Numbered from the stretch's first letter, positions 36,657-45,563 are shown. The stretch is 64,000 bases of DNA from Minicystis rosea (GCA_001931535.1 CP016211.1:8479703-8543702), one strand, 5' to 3'. Notes: a model not told the origin generated them from the letters alone. Made by a program: numbers and translations.

Positions 36657-37592
36657 TTGGATCGGCTCGACTTCGCGCAGCTGCGGTACTTTCAGGCCAT
36701 CGCCCAGAGCGGCAGCCTGAGCGCGGCCGCACGCGCGCTCGGGGTCAGTCAGCCGACGCTCACCGTCGCGGTGAAGAACCTCGAAGAGCACCTCGGGACG
36801 ACGCTCCTCCACCGGAGCCGCGACGGGGTGAAGCTGACGCGGACGGGGGAAGAGCTGCTCGATCACGCGGCCCAGGTGTTCGCGCTCCTCGACCGGGCCA
36901 AGGAGCGCATCACGGGTCTCGAAGGCGAGGACGTGGGGAGCTTCGTCGTCGGCTGCCACGAATCGCTCGGGGCTTATTTCCTGCCCTCGTTCATGCGCGG
37001 TTTCCTCACGGCCGCGCCGAGCATCGAGCTCTCGTTGTGGAATGGGACGTCGGCGGCGGTGCGTGACGCGGTGGTGGCAAGGCAGGTGGATTTCGGGCTG
37101 GTGGTCAATCCCCGCCCGCATCCGGAGCTCGTGCTCGTGGAGCTGTTCCGCGATGCCATGGATGTGTTCGTGGACACGGCCTCTGCGCCGGCCGATCGCG
37201 AGGCCGCGCATGCGCGTCTCCGCGCGGGGCCGCTCGTGTATGCGGGCCGCGTCGGGCAGTGTCAGGAGATGCTCGATCACCTCGCGGCCCTTTCGCTGCT
37301 CCCGACGCGCCTGCTCTCGTGTGGTGATCTCGAGATGGTGAAGAGCCTGGCGCTGCAAGGCGTGGGCGTGGCGCTGTTGCCGCGGCGCGTGGCCGCATAC
37401 GAGCAGGCGGGGCGGCTCCGGCGCTTGCACCCCGAATTGCCCTTCATCCCCGACATCATCTGTCTCCTCTACCGCGCCGACATGCACCGGACGCGCGCCG
37501 CCATGCGCCTGAAGGACGCGCTCGTCGCTCACGGCAAACGCCTCGACGAGCAGGAGCGCGTCGACGCCGGCCGATCCATGACGGTGGCATAG
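36657..37592 (+). CDS. LysR-family transcriptional regulator
   Basis: 311 aa, TTG start (MDRLDFAQLRYFQAIAQSGS) with a weak GGCGGGG site. The winged helix is at 5-65 (LSAAARALGVSQPTLTVAVKNLEEHLGTTLLHRS). The effector domain covers ~90-300 (GSFVVGCHESLGAYFLPSFM; VKSLALQGVGVALLPRRVA). The small molecule sensed is unknown. The stop is two bases before the GTG of the porin operon, so it is probably the first gene of that operon and its likely regulator. It is also divergent from the di-heme gene. A palindrome just upstream suggests autoregulation. Confidence 0.9.
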   Translation: MDRLDFAQLRYFQAIAQSGSLSAAARALGVSQPTLTVAVKNLEEHLGTTLLHRSRDGVKLTRTGEELLDHAAQVFALLDRAKERITGLEGEDVGSFVVGCHESLGAYFLPSFMRGFLTAAPSIELSLWNGTSAAVRDAVVARQVDFGLVVNPRPHPELVLVELFRDAMDVFVDTASAPADREAAHARLRAGPLVYAGRVGQCQEMLDHLAALSLLPTRLLSCGDLEMVKSLALQGVGVALLPRRVAAYEQAGRLRRLHPELPFIPDIICLLYRADMHRTRAAMRLKDALVAHGKRLDEQERVDAGRSMTVA

Positions 37593-37593
37593 C

Positions 37594-39207
37594 GTGGCGC
37601 TTGCGAAGTCCGCTCGCTTGCGCTCGCGGCTGCCCGTGCTGATGCCCGCGCGGTTGCCGGCGCGGCTTTCTGCGCGGCTGCCTGCGCTGCTTTCTGTGCG
37701 ACTGTCAGCGCTGCTGCTCGCGCCATTGGATGGCGCAGGTCGCCGTTCCGCTGCAAAGGCACGCAGCGAAGCCATCGCAACCACGCAACAGCAGCCGCGA
37801 GCGCAAGCGAGCGGACCCCATCGATTCGGCGACACCGCGCCTCCCCAAACGCCACCGTCGTCGACGCACCTTCGTTCGAGAGCCGCGCTCGCCGCGGTCG
37901 CGCTCGGCATCGCGACGCTCGCCATGGCCCGCACCGCGCAGGCCGGCGCGTTCGACGTCGAAGGCGCCGGGCCCGAAGGTGTGGCCGAAATCAATGCGCG
38001 TGCGGCCCGCGCGGACGATGGAATGGCGGCCTTCCTCAACCCCGGTGGGCTCGGCCTCGGGCGCGGCGTGCGGGCCTCGATTGCGCCGATGATCGGGATA
38101 TCGTCGCTCACCGCGCAGGGTGAGCGACGCACGCTCGCGGATCCGGTGGGGATCGCGCTCGCCTTCGACGCCACGATTCCGCTCCAAGGCGTGCTCAAAG
38201 ATCGCATTCGCCTCGGCTTCGCGGGGTACGTGCCGCCCACCACGGCGCTTCATCTCATCACGCCGAAGAGCGACGCGCCGACGTTTCCTTATTACGAGAA
38301 CCGCACCCAACGCCTCGTGTTGATTCCGGCGCTCGCGGTGCGCATCAGCGATGCGCTGAGCATCGGTGTCGCCCTCGACGTGCTCGGCGGGGTGAGCGGG
38401 CCGGCCTCGGTGCAAAACGGTGCTTCGGGCGCGCCGGAGCCGAGGATCGATTTGAACGCGGCCACCGCCTTGTCGGTCAACGCCGGGGTGCGCTTCGATC
38501 CGAGCCCGCACGTGCGCTTCGCATTCGCGTTCCGGCAGCGGTTCGCGGCGCCGGCCGTCGTCGACACGGGGGCCACCGTGGCGGGGATTCCGCTCTCCAT
38601 TCAGGTCGCGACGCGCTCGGCGCTCTTCGATCCGACGACCATCGTCGCCGCCGGGAGCTTCGATGTCGGGCGCGCGACGTTCGAGATCGACGCGAGCTAT
38701 GCGGCGTGGTCCGCCTACGAAGGGCCTTGGGTCAAGGTGCATGCGACGTTGCCGGGGGTCGACGCGGTGTCGGCGCTGCCCGCCTATCCGGCCAAAGACG
38801 TGGTGAGCCTGCGCGGCGCCGGGACGATTCGCTTCGACGTGGGGGCGCAATCCGATCTGGTGCTGCGTGCCGGGCTCGGCTTCGAGCCGACCATGCTCCA
38901 GAATCGCCGCCAAGGGACCACCAACCTGGTCGACGGCGACAAGCTCCTCGCCGGCCTGGGGGCGAGCTTCACGCTGCGTGGCGTGCTCCCCGTGGCCCTG
39001 CGGCTCTCGGTGGGTGGGAACCTGCAAAGGGTGTTTCCTTCGGCGCAGGACAAGGTGGTTTGCCGGACGAACCCTTGTCCGGCAGATACGGTATCTGGCC
39101 CGGACGCCACTCGGCCGGCGGAGGGGATTACCAACCCGGGTTATCCCACGCTCACCGGCGGAGGGTCCTTCTGGTCCATGTCGGCCGGCGTGGGGGTCAT
39201 GCTGTGA
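37594..39207 (+). CDS. FadL/OMPP1-like outer-membrane porin with tetrapeptide-repeat N-terminus
   Basis: 537 aa if the GTG at 37594 is used; start uncertain. A typical signal peptide (RAALAAVALGIATLAMARTAQA) appears only at about residue 95, with no start codon just before it. The upstream part holds ten tetrapeptides [SP]-A-[RL]-L that are themselves hydrophobic. The mature protein begins GAFDVEGAGPEGVAEINARAARADDGMAAFLNPGGL, the plug-and-strand pattern of OMPP1/FadL transporters for hydrophobic compounds, with the NPGGL motif. A beta-barrel follows and ends in a strand finishing at a hydrophobic residue. Overlaps the next porin gene by four bases. Confidence 0.83.
   Translation: MALAKSARLRSRLPVLMPARLPARLSARLPALLSVRLSALLLAPLDGAGRRSAAKARSEAIATTQQQPRAQASGPHRFGDTAPPQTPPSSTHLRSRAALAAVALGIATLAMARTAQAGAFDVEGAGPEGVAEINARAARADDGMAAFLNPGGLGLGRGVRASIAPMIGISSLTAQGERRTLADPVGIALAFDATIPLQGVLKDRIRLGFAGYVPPTTALHLITPKSDAPTFPYYENRTQRLVLIPALAVRISDALSIGVALDVLGGVSGPASVQNGASGAPEPRIDLNAATALSVNAGVRFDPSPHVRFAFAFRQRFAAPAVVDTGATVAGIPLSIQVATRSALFDPTTIVAAGSFDVGRATFEIDASYAAWSAYEGPWVKVHATLPGVDAVSALPAYPAKDVVSLRGAGTIRFDVGAQSDLVLRAGLGFEPTMLQNRRQGTTNLVDGDKLLAGLGASFTLRGVLPVALRLSVGGNLQRVFPSAQDKVVCRTNPCPADTVSGPDATRPAEGITNPGYPTLTGGGSFWSMSAGVGVML
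37609..37728 (+). repeat. Ten 12-bp tandem repeats encoding [SP]-A-[RL]-L
   Basis: Imperfect 12-base units such as TCTGCGCGGCTG and CCTGCGCTGCTT, all in the frame of the porin gene. The periodicity supports translation of this segment or recent expansion. Confidence 0.75.
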
Positions 39208-40508
39208 AGGCGCCTCCTGCTCGCCTGAAGCGCGCGACATGGTGGATGGCCGTGGCCGCCGGGCTCTCGTGGACGACGCCCGCGCGCGCCGACGTGCCTT
39301 CGCTGTTCGGGTTCGGGGCGCGGGCCGCGGGATTGGCCCGCTCGGGCGTGGCGACCGACGACGTGGGCGCGGCGGCGCGCGAGAATCCCGCGCTGGCCGC
39401 GATACCGGGGCTCCGGGTGCGCATTGGTTATGGGTACGGCGCCCCCGCGCTGACCTTCAATGGCAAAGACGCCGGCGTGCCGCGCGCGTCGGGGGTCGAT
39501 CTGGCGGCCCAATACGGAGCGCACGTGGGGCGCGGGGTCGAGATTGGTTTGGCGCTCGGCCTGCACCTGCCCGATCCCTACCTCGCCAAAGTCACCTTCC
39601 GGCCCGCGACGGAGCCCCAGTTTCCGCTCTACGAGGCGCCGCTCCAGCGAACCACCTTCGATGTCGCCGTGGCGGTGCGTTATGGGCCGCTCTTCGTGGG
39701 CGGCGGGGTCGCGGCGGGGCTCGCGGTCGGCGGCGAAGGGACGCGCTTCGTGCTCGCGCAGGATGGTCATGGCACGCAGGCCGATGGGGCCGTGGACGTG
39801 GCCCTGCCTTATCGGGTCGCGCCGCTCTTCGGCGTGCGCGCCGATCTCGGGCGGTTCGCGTTCGGGGCCACGTTCCGCGGCGCGATGGGCCTCGATTTGC
39901 GGCTCGACAACGATGCGCGCATCGCCCTTTCGGGCAACCCGCTCAATGGGACGACGACGGTGCGGGTGAGCGGCACGGCGGGCTACGATCCGGCGGTCAT
40001 CACCATCGGCACGCGCGCCGCGCTGTTCGGCGGCCTCTCGGCGCTGGCCTCGATCGAATACGCGGTCTACAGCGCGGCGCCGCCGCCGATTGCCGATGTG
40101 ACCATCGACGTTCGGCTCGGCACCACGCCGGGCCTGCGTGACGTGAAGTTCCCCGCGCCGCGTTTCCGCGACACGCTGGCGCCGCGGTTCGGGCTGGAGC
40201 TGCGCCGGCCGAGCCCCGAAGCCTGGCAATGGGCCGTGCGCGCGGGCTATGCGTTCCAGCCCTCGCCCATTCCCATGCAGAATGGTCTCACGAGCTATGC
40301 GGACGCAAAGCGGCACCAAATCGCGCTCGGCGGCGGCTATCGCTTCGGGCGCGCATTCGGCGTGGATTTCTCGGCCGAGGCGGCAGCGCAGGCGCATCTC
40401 TTCGTGACGCGGACCGAGATCAAGGACAACCCCGCGCTGCCTTATGCGCGCTTCGAGGCGGGCGGGCGCATCTTGTATGGGGCCGTGACGCTGGAGGCAT
40501 CATGGTGA
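39204..40508 (+). CDS. Second FadL/OMPP1-like outer-membrane porin
   Basis: 434 aa. GTG 39204 overlaps the stop of the preceding porin (GTGA), indicating coupling. Signal peptide ends TPARA-D. The mature start DVPSLFGFGARAAGLARSGVATDDVGAAARENPALAAIPG corresponds to the hatch region of FadL-type channels, with NPA/L in place of NPG/L. Alternating amphipathic strands follow to the C-terminus (GGRILYGAVTLEASW, ending in Trp as expected for barrel insertion). Probably imports or exports hydrophobic molecules, perhaps as a pair with its upstream paralogue. Confidence 0.83.
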   Translation: MKAPPARLKRATWWMAVAAGLSWTTPARADVPSLFGFGARAAGLARSGVATDDVGAAARENPALAAIPGLRVRIGYGYGAPALTFNGKDAGVPRASGVDLAAQYGAHVGRGVEIGLALGLHLPDPYLAKVTFRPATEPQFPLYEAPLQRTTFDVAVAVRYGPLFVGGGVAAGLAVGGEGTRFVLAQDGHGTQADGAVDVALPYRVAPLFGVRADLGRFAFGATFRGAMGLDLRLDNDARIALSGNPLNGTTTVRVSGTAGYDPAVITIGTRAALFGGLSALASIEYAVYSAAPPPIADVTIDVRLGTTPGLRDVKFPAPRFRDTLAPRFGLELRRPSPEAWQWAVRAGYAFQPSPIPMQNGLTSYADAKRHQIALGGGYRFGRAFGVDFSAEAAAQAHLFVTRTEIKDNPALPYARFEAGGRILYGAVTLEASW

Positions 40509-41893
40509 GACGGCCGGCGTGGGTGCTTTTGCTGGCCCTGCCCTGTTGTGGCTTGTTGCCCGCGCCGGATGCGGCGCCGCCGTTTCCTTCCGACGGCGTC
40601 GCGGGCTTCGGCGAGGCGGAGCCCATCGAGGTCTGCCTCGGAGCCGCGCGCGTAGTCGCCCCCGGCGCCTCGAACGAAGCGGGCGCGGTGTGCGTGCCCG
40701 AGGGCGCCGCGGGGAATGGTTGCAGCTCCAACGATTCCTGTGAAGGCATCGAGCGCTGCGTGTGCGGGCGCTGCATCGTCGAGGTGTGCCAGAGCGGGAG
40801 CACCTGCGGCGACGGCCGCGTCTGCCGCGACAAACGCTGCACCCTCGCCTGCGCGGCGGACGGCGATTGCCCGAGCGGCGAGGCCTGCGCCGCCGGCGGC
40901 TGCGCGCGCACCTGCCAAGGCGATACGGATTGCCATTTTGGGGAGCGCTGCGACGCGCTCGCCAACACCTGTGTCGCCAAACCCTGCTCGGAGGCGATGG
41001 CTTGTGGCTCCGGGCGCCGCTGCGAATCCATCGCGGTGGCCGGCGAGCTGCACGAGCCCGAGGTGGTCACGGTCGGCGGCGCCGAGGTGGCTTATGTGGA
41101 GATGCGCTTTGCCGGCGCATCGGCGGGGAGCGCCATCTATCGCGCCGCGATCGAGGCGAAGACCCGCTGGACGATGGATCCCGAAGCGCCGGTGATCCCC
41201 GCGGAGAACGGCGAGCGCGCGGGGGCGCCGTCGGTGCTGGTGGATGGGGATCGGGTGGAGATGTACTTCGCGATCGGCGAGGGCGCGGGTATCGCGCGGG
41301 CCACGTCGACCGATGGAGGCAAGAGCTTCGTGCGCGAGGCCGCGCCGGTGCTCGTGCCGGGCGCGGCATGGGAAAACGGGTGGATTGGGTCGCCCGCGGT
41401 GGTGCGCTTCGAGGGCGCGACGTACCTGCTTTACGAGGGTGGGCCGCGCGCGGGGATCGGCCTCGCGAGGGTCGATGGAAGCGGCGCGCAACGCGTCTCG
41501 GACGAGCCCATCGTCACGCCGGCATCGGTGCGCGATCCCTTGTTTTGGCGCGAGGTCACCGAGGTGGGCGCGCCGTATGCGATGGTCGCGGGCGGCGCGC
41601 TGCGGGTGTACTTCACGGGGCGCGGTGTGGAAGGGAACGACGCGCTCGTGGGCGATGCGCCGGCACCGGCGGATCCCAACGACTCCATCGGCCTCGCCGC
41701 GAGCCTCGACGCCCGAGCCTTCGCGCAAAGCCCGACCGGGCCGGTGTTCGCGCGGCTCACGAACCTGCGCACGTATCTAGGCGAGCGCGAAGCCTCGGTG
41801 CGAATCGTCGATGGCAGCGGCGCGAGCATCACGTTCGTGGCCACGGATGCAACAGGACAAAGCGTGAGCGGGCTTGCGCGCGCGGGCTGGTGA
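40502..41893 (+). CDS. Cys-rich lipoprotein with five-bladed propeller-like domain
   Basis: 463 aa. ATG 40502 overlaps the end of the porin gene by seven bases. Signal LLLALPCCG offers two adjacent lipobox Cys. Residues ~50-180 contain myxobacterial Cys modules (CSSNDSCEGIERCVCGRC, CAADGDCPSGEACAAGGCARTCQGDTDC). Residues ~180-460 carry blade-like strands seen in GH32/43/62/68-type propellers (GDRVEMYFAIGEGAGIARATSTDGGKSF; GATYLLYEGGPRAGIGLARVDG; RDPLFWREV), but a full catalytic set is not evident. Third gene of the LysR-porin-porin-lipoprotein cluster; likely a surface partner of the porins. Confidence 0.8.
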   Translation: MVRRPAWVLLLALPCCGLLPAPDAAPPFPSDGVAGFGEAEPIEVCLGAARVVAPGASNEAGAVCVPEGAAGNGCSSNDSCEGIERCVCGRCIVEVCQSGSTCGDGRVCRDKRCTLACAADGDCPSGEACAAGGCARTCQGDTDCHFGERCDALANTCVAKPCSEAMACGSGRRCESIAVAGELHEPEVVTVGGAEVAYVEMRFAGASAGSAIYRAAIEAKTRWTMDPEAPVIPAENGERAGAPSVLVDGDRVEMYFAIGEGAGIARATSTDGGKSFVREAAPVLVPGAAWENGWIGSPAVVRFEGATYLLYEGGPRAGIGLARVDGSGAQRVSDEPIVTPASVRDPLFWREVTEVGAPYAMVAGGALRVYFTGRGVEGNDALVGDAPAPADPNDSIGLAASLDARAFAQSPTGPVFARLTNLRTYLGEREASVRIVDGSGASITFVATDATGQSVSGLARAGW

Positions 41894-42034
41894 TTGCAGC
41901 GACCAGTGTCGCGTTCGTGCTCGGCGAGGAACGCGGAGCGTGCCTCGTGCGTCGAGAGGGCAATGACCTCGCTAACGCGAATGCGCGACCGTCTCCACCT
42001 GGCGTCCTCTCCCCTCGCCTCTTATCCTCGCGGC

Positions 42035-42535
42035 GTGCTTCGGGGGCTCCCCTTTCTTTCCCTGGCCTTTGCCATCGCGCTCGTTTGCGGCTGTTCCGGC
42101 GGCAGCGCGACCGACGGCGGCAGCGGTGGCGGCGGCGGCGACGCGGGCGCCGACTGTCCGAATGGTCCGGTCGCGCTGCTCGATCTCGACATCCACGCGG
42201 CAATGGGCCCGGTACCCGCGGATACGCGGGTCTTGGTGAGCTGGAGCGCGGGCGCCGAGCCCCCCTTCGCGCTCGACGACCCGAAGACGTGGGGCGGGCT
42301 CTCCGACGGCAACGTCGTCTGCGACGTCGATCCCAACGCGCCGCCGCCGACCAATCTCTCGAGCCTCGTCTGCCATTTGTGGACGAGCGGCGTCACCCAC
42401 GTGCAGGTGAAAGCCATGGGCTACAAATCGTACGAGGGGATGCTGAAGCCCAAATACAGCATGGCCTGCAAAGGCCCCATCCCCACCCAAGTCTCCATCA
42501 CGCTCGCCGCGCTGCCCGACGGTGGGGCGCCGTAA
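42035..42535 (+). CDS. Lipoprotein, function unknown
   Basis: 166 aa from GTG 42035; ATG codons upstream (41963, 41981) would lengthen the pre-signal region. Signal FLSLAFAIALVCGC has lipobox VCGC, followed by a Gly/Ser/Asp linker and ~130 residues beginning DCPNGPVALLDLDIHAAMGPVPADTRVLVSWSAG. Four Cys in the mature part suggest two disulphides. There is no known family; the strand-rich pattern resembles a carbohydrate- or Ig-like domain. Confidence 0.72.
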   Translation: MLRGLPFLSLAFAIALVCGCSGGSATDGGSGGGGGDAGADCPNGPVALLDLDIHAAMGPVPADTRVLVSWSAGAEPPFALDDPKTWGGLSDGNVVCDVDPNAPPPTNLSSLVCHLWTSGVTHVQVKAMGYKSYEGMLKPKYSMACKGPIPTQVSITLAALPDGGAP

Positions 42536-42682
42536 GGGCCAAGCCCTCACGTTGCCAGCCGACGCGTCGTCGGATCCGAGGCGATCCGCGGCGCGCGGCT
42601 TGTCTCGTCATTCCGGGAGCTTGCGCCGAAGCCGCCCGCGTTTGTTGCGCTCGGGCCCCGGCGCAGGCTACCGACTGGCACC

Positions 42683-44218
42683 ATGACGGTGCTCGCCGCG
42701 ACCAGCTATGACGACGTGCTCTATCCGGCCGGGACCTTCGAGCACACGCATCCACGCCGGCTCGCCACGCTGGCCACGCTCTTCGGCATGAAGCCCGCGC
42801 CCGTCGAGCGCTGTCGGGTGCTCGAGCTCGGCTGCGGCGTGGGCGCGAACCTGATCCCGATGGCGGCGGCGCTGCCCGCGTCGACGTTTCACGGCATCGA
42901 TCTCGCGGCGCGCCCCATCGCGACTGGGCGCGCCCAGATCGAGGCGCTCGGCCTGCACAACATCACCCTCGAGCAGCGCGACATCCTCGATCTCGTGCCC
43001 GAGCCGGGCAGCTTCGATTACGTGATCGCGCACGGCGTCTATTCGTGGGTCCCGGCCCACGTGCGAGATGCCGTGCTCACCATCTCCCGCCGCGCGCTCG
43101 CGCCGCAGGGGATCGCCTACCTGAGCTTCAACACGCTGCCCGGCGCCTATACGCGCTTGATGATGCGCGAGATGATCGCGTTCCACACCCGCGATCTCAC
43201 CGAGCCCGCGGCCCGGCTGGCGCAGGGGCGCGCGCTCATGGGCTTTCTCGCCGAGAACATCCCGGCGCGGCACGAGGCGCACAAGAACCTCGTCATGGGG
43301 CAGCGCGAGCGCCTCGGCCGGCTCGAGGACGGCTATGTTCTGCACGACGATCTCGCGGAGATCTGCGAGCCCTTTTATCTCCATCAGGTCGTGAAGCACG
43401 CGACCTCGCATGGGCTCGCCTATCTCGCCGAGGCGGTGTTCGCCGACATGGCCGATCAGATGTACCCGCCGCGCGTGCGCGAGATGCTGGCGAGCGCGCC
43501 CGATCTGGTGACGCAGCAGCAGTACCTCGACTTCCTGTGCGGCCGGGCCTTTCACCGGCTCCTGCTCTGCCGCGACGACGTCTCACTCGAGCGGCGCCTC
43601 GACGCGGAGAGCGTGAAGCCGTTCTACATGCTCGGGCGGGCCACGGCGGTCTCGGAGCGGCCGGAGGTCACCGGCCCGAGCGTGGAGCGATTCACCAACC
43701 CCGGCGGCCTCACGGTGGGCCTCGACGCGCCGGTCGCCAAGGCGGCCATGGTGATCCTCGCCGAGTCCGTGCCGCGCGCGCTCGCGTTCGACGAGCTCCT
43801 CGCGGCCATCGAGGCGCGCGTGGGCGAGGCCCCCGATCCCCACGAGCTCGGCGAGCTGCTCCTCGCCATGTACGGCGGCGACATGGTCGAGCTCTGCAGC
43901 CATCGCCCCGAGATCGTTTCTCAGGCGGGAGAGCGCCCGCGCACGACCGCGCTCGCGCGCCTGCAGGCCACTGAAGGCCCCAGGCTCTCGAGCCTCTGGC
44001 ACACCAACGTGCGTTTGATGGGCCCGCTCCCGCGGCGGCTCGCGGCGTTGCTCGATGGGGAGCGCGATCGCGCGGCGCTCGCGGCGATCGTCGACGCCGA
44101 AGGCCTCGTCGACGATCTCGCGGGCCTCACCGATCCCGAGGCCCGCAAGAGCGCGGTGCTGGTGCAGATGGAAGCGGCGCTCCGCGAGCTCGCAGAGCTG
44201 GGGTTGTTGTCGGCGTGA
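42683..44218 (+). CDS. PKMT-type SAM methyltransferase with regulatory domain
   Basis: 511 aa. The N-terminal Rossmann methyltransferase has motif I VLELGCGVGANLIPMA, then HGIDLAARPI and FDYVIAHGVYSWVP. The opening ATSYDDVLYPAGTFEHTHPRRLATLATLFGM and the middle ~240-residue region match the 'methyltransferase regulatory domain' family. Rickettsial PKMT1/PKMT2, which methylate lysines of the outer-membrane protein OmpB, belong there. The C-terminus (LRRLAALLDGERDRAALAAIV...LREL) is a helical tail common in the family. Probable protein-lysine methyltransferase; substrate unknown. Convergent with the DUF1232 gene. Confidence 0.85.
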   Translation: MTVLAATSYDDVLYPAGTFEHTHPRRLATLATLFGMKPAPVERCRVLELGCGVGANLIPMAAALPASTFHGIDLAARPIATGRAQIEALGLHNITLEQRDILDLVPEPGSFDYVIAHGVYSWVPAHVRDAVLTISRRALAPQGIAYLSFNTLPGAYTRLMMREMIAFHTRDLTEPAARLAQGRALMGFLAENIPARHEAHKNLVMGQRERLGRLEDGYVLHDDLAEICEPFYLHQVVKHATSHGLAYLAEAVFADMADQMYPPRVREMLASAPDLVTQQQYLDFLCGRAFHRLLLCRDDVSLERRLDAESVKPFYMLGRATAVSERPEVTGPSVERFTNPGGLTVGLDAPVAKAAMVILAESVPRALAFDELLAAIEARVGEAPDPHELGELLLAMYGGDMVELCSHRPEIVSQAGERPRTTALARLQATEGPRLSSLWHTNVRLMGPLPRRLAALLDGERDRAALAAIVDAEGLVDDLAGLTDPEARKSAVLVQMEAALRELAELGLLSA

Positions 44219-44226
44219 TGGGTCAT

Positions 44227-44244
44227 GGGGCCGCCAGCGGCCCC
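44227..44244. terminator. Hairpin between convergent genes
   Basis: GGGGCCGC, CA, GCGGCCCC: an eight-base stem lying nine bases after the methyltransferase stop and nine bases after the convergent DUF1232 stop. It has the same arms as the hairpin at 19394-19413. Confidence 0.6.
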
Positions 44245-44252
44245 TAACCGGA

Positions 44253-44798
44253 TCAGGCCGGCAGCTTGGCGCTGAGGAAGGACTGGAGCTTGACGAGGTT
44301 CTTCTCGTCGCGCGTGAAGGTCGGCGTCTCGTAGCTCGAGGCCCAGCCGGTGACCTCGTGGAGGAAGGCGCGGCGCGTCTCTTCGTTGTCGAGGATGTCG
44401 TCGACCGAGCGGCCGCGCGCGGAGGCGCGCACGAGCGTCTTCGTGTAGGCCTCGAGCCGCGCGTAGTCCTTGCCGAGCAGCTCGGCGATGAGCTTGGTGT
44501 CGCCGGCGAGGCGCGCGAGGACGGGCGCCGCGTCCTTGGCGTCGGGCGCGTCCGCGAGCGAGAGCGAGGCCGCGACGCGCAGGACGAAGGCGTCGTCGAG
44601 GAAGCCGAGATCCTCGATGCCATCGGGGATGAGATCGAGCGACTTGAAGAGGTAGTTCAGGCCGCCCGCGATGTAGCGGCGCACGCCGTCGGGCACGCCC
44701 GTCAACGAGAGCACCTGGGCCAGCTCACCGGCGTCGGCGGCGAGCGCACGCAGCCACTCCGGAAACGTATCGAGACAACGGGTCTGAAGCTCGGTCAT
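44253..44798 (-). CDS. YkvA-like DUF1232 protein
   Basis: 181 aa from ATG 44798 with GGAGGG upstream. The DUF1232 core RRYIAGGLNYLFKSLDLIPDGIEDLGFLDDAFVLRVAA (~45-85) has the family's DLIPD...GFLDD motif. DUF1232 members are usually small membrane-associated proteins, but this one lacks a clear transmembrane helix and has an extra helical C-terminal domain (LLGKDYARLEAYTKTLVRASARG; VDDILDNEETRRAFLHEVTGW). Cytoplasmic; function unknown. Confidence 0.82.
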   Translation of the reverse strand: MTELQTRCLDTFPEWLRALAADAGELAQVLSLTGVPDGVRRYIAGGLNYLFKSLDLIPDGIEDLGFLDDAFVLRVAASLSLADAPDAKDAAPVLARLAGDTKLIAELLGKDYARLEAYTKTLVRASARGRSVDDILDNEETRRAFLHEVTGWASSYETPTFTRDEKNLVKLQSFLSAKLPA

Positions 44799-45150
44799 GG
44801 ACAGGTCCCTCCGTGGGCGGGGACGGGAGGGTAGTCCGAGGCGCGCTCGGGCGTCCACGGATTCGGCCTTCGGGCACGGAATCGACCGGTCGCGGTCACA
44901 GCGAGGAACCAGGCCCTCACGCAGGGGAAGCAGCCGTGCGCCCGCCGCCATCGGTGTAAGTCCCGTGTGCGGCGGCAACGGTGGCAACACCACCTCTGCA
45001 AGCAGTGGAGCCGGCGGAACAGGTGGCCATGCCACGTCTCCGAGCAGCGGAACCGCACCGGCGGCAACACCACCGCTGCAGGCCATGTCGGCGGTCCGCA
45101 GGTGGCTCCGGCTCGACGACCCACCGGCGCTCGGCTATTTCACCGCCGTC
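44799..45150. other. Intergenic region with degenerate Gly/Thr-type repeats
   Basis: 352 bases. From about 44960 to 45090 there are three imperfect ~45-base copies around GG(C/T)GGC(A)ACACCACC, spelling Gly/Asn/Thr/Ser runs in one frame, like the linkers after lipoboxes elsewhere in the window. No start, signal peptide or complete gene is present; possibly the remains of a lipoprotein gene. Confidence 0.4.
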
Positions 45151-45510
45151 GTGATCCAGATCTTCGGCAGCCCCAAGTGCAAGGCCACCCGCGCAGCGCA
45201 GCGCTTCTTCGCCGACCGGCGGGTGAAGGTGCAGTTCGTCGACGTGCGCGAGAAGGGCCTGTCGAAGGGCGAGCTGGGCAGCGTCGCGCGCGCCGTCGGC
45301 GGCGTGCGCGCCCTCTACGACGAGGCGAGCACGCGGGTGAAGGAGCGCGGCCTCCAGCACCTCGGCCCCACCGATGCACGCCTCGCCGAGCTGCTCGTGG
45401 AGGATCCGCTCCTGCTCCGCACACCCATCGTGCGCGACGGCGCACGCGCCGCCGTCGGCGAGGCCGAGGCCACGTGGAAGGCCTTCGCCGACGCCGCCAA
45501 GCCGGGGTAG
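45151..45510 (+). CDS. ArsC/Spx-family protein
   Basis: 119 aa, GTG start. Thioredoxin-fold ArsC family: IQIFGSPKCKATRAAQRFFADRRVKVQFVDVREKGLSKGEL at the N-terminus with a single Cys (C11 region, SPKCKATR), and a conserved end LLLRTPIVRDGARAAVGEAEATWKAF. Arsenate reductases and Spx-type regulators share this fold; the substrate here is uncertain because the usual partner Cys residues are absent and no ars operon is near. A longer ATG start at 45085 is possible but would add low-complexity residues. Confidence 0.82.
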   Translation: MIQIFGSPKCKATRAAQRFFADRRVKVQFVDVREKGLSKGELGSVARAVGGVRALYDEASTRVKERGLQHLGPTDARLAELLVEDPLLLRTPIVRDGARAAVGEAEATWKAFADAAKPG

Positions 45511-45563
45511 CGCAGACCGCCGCAGAAGCTGACCGAGAACGCCGACGCCGAGGAGGCCGGGGC

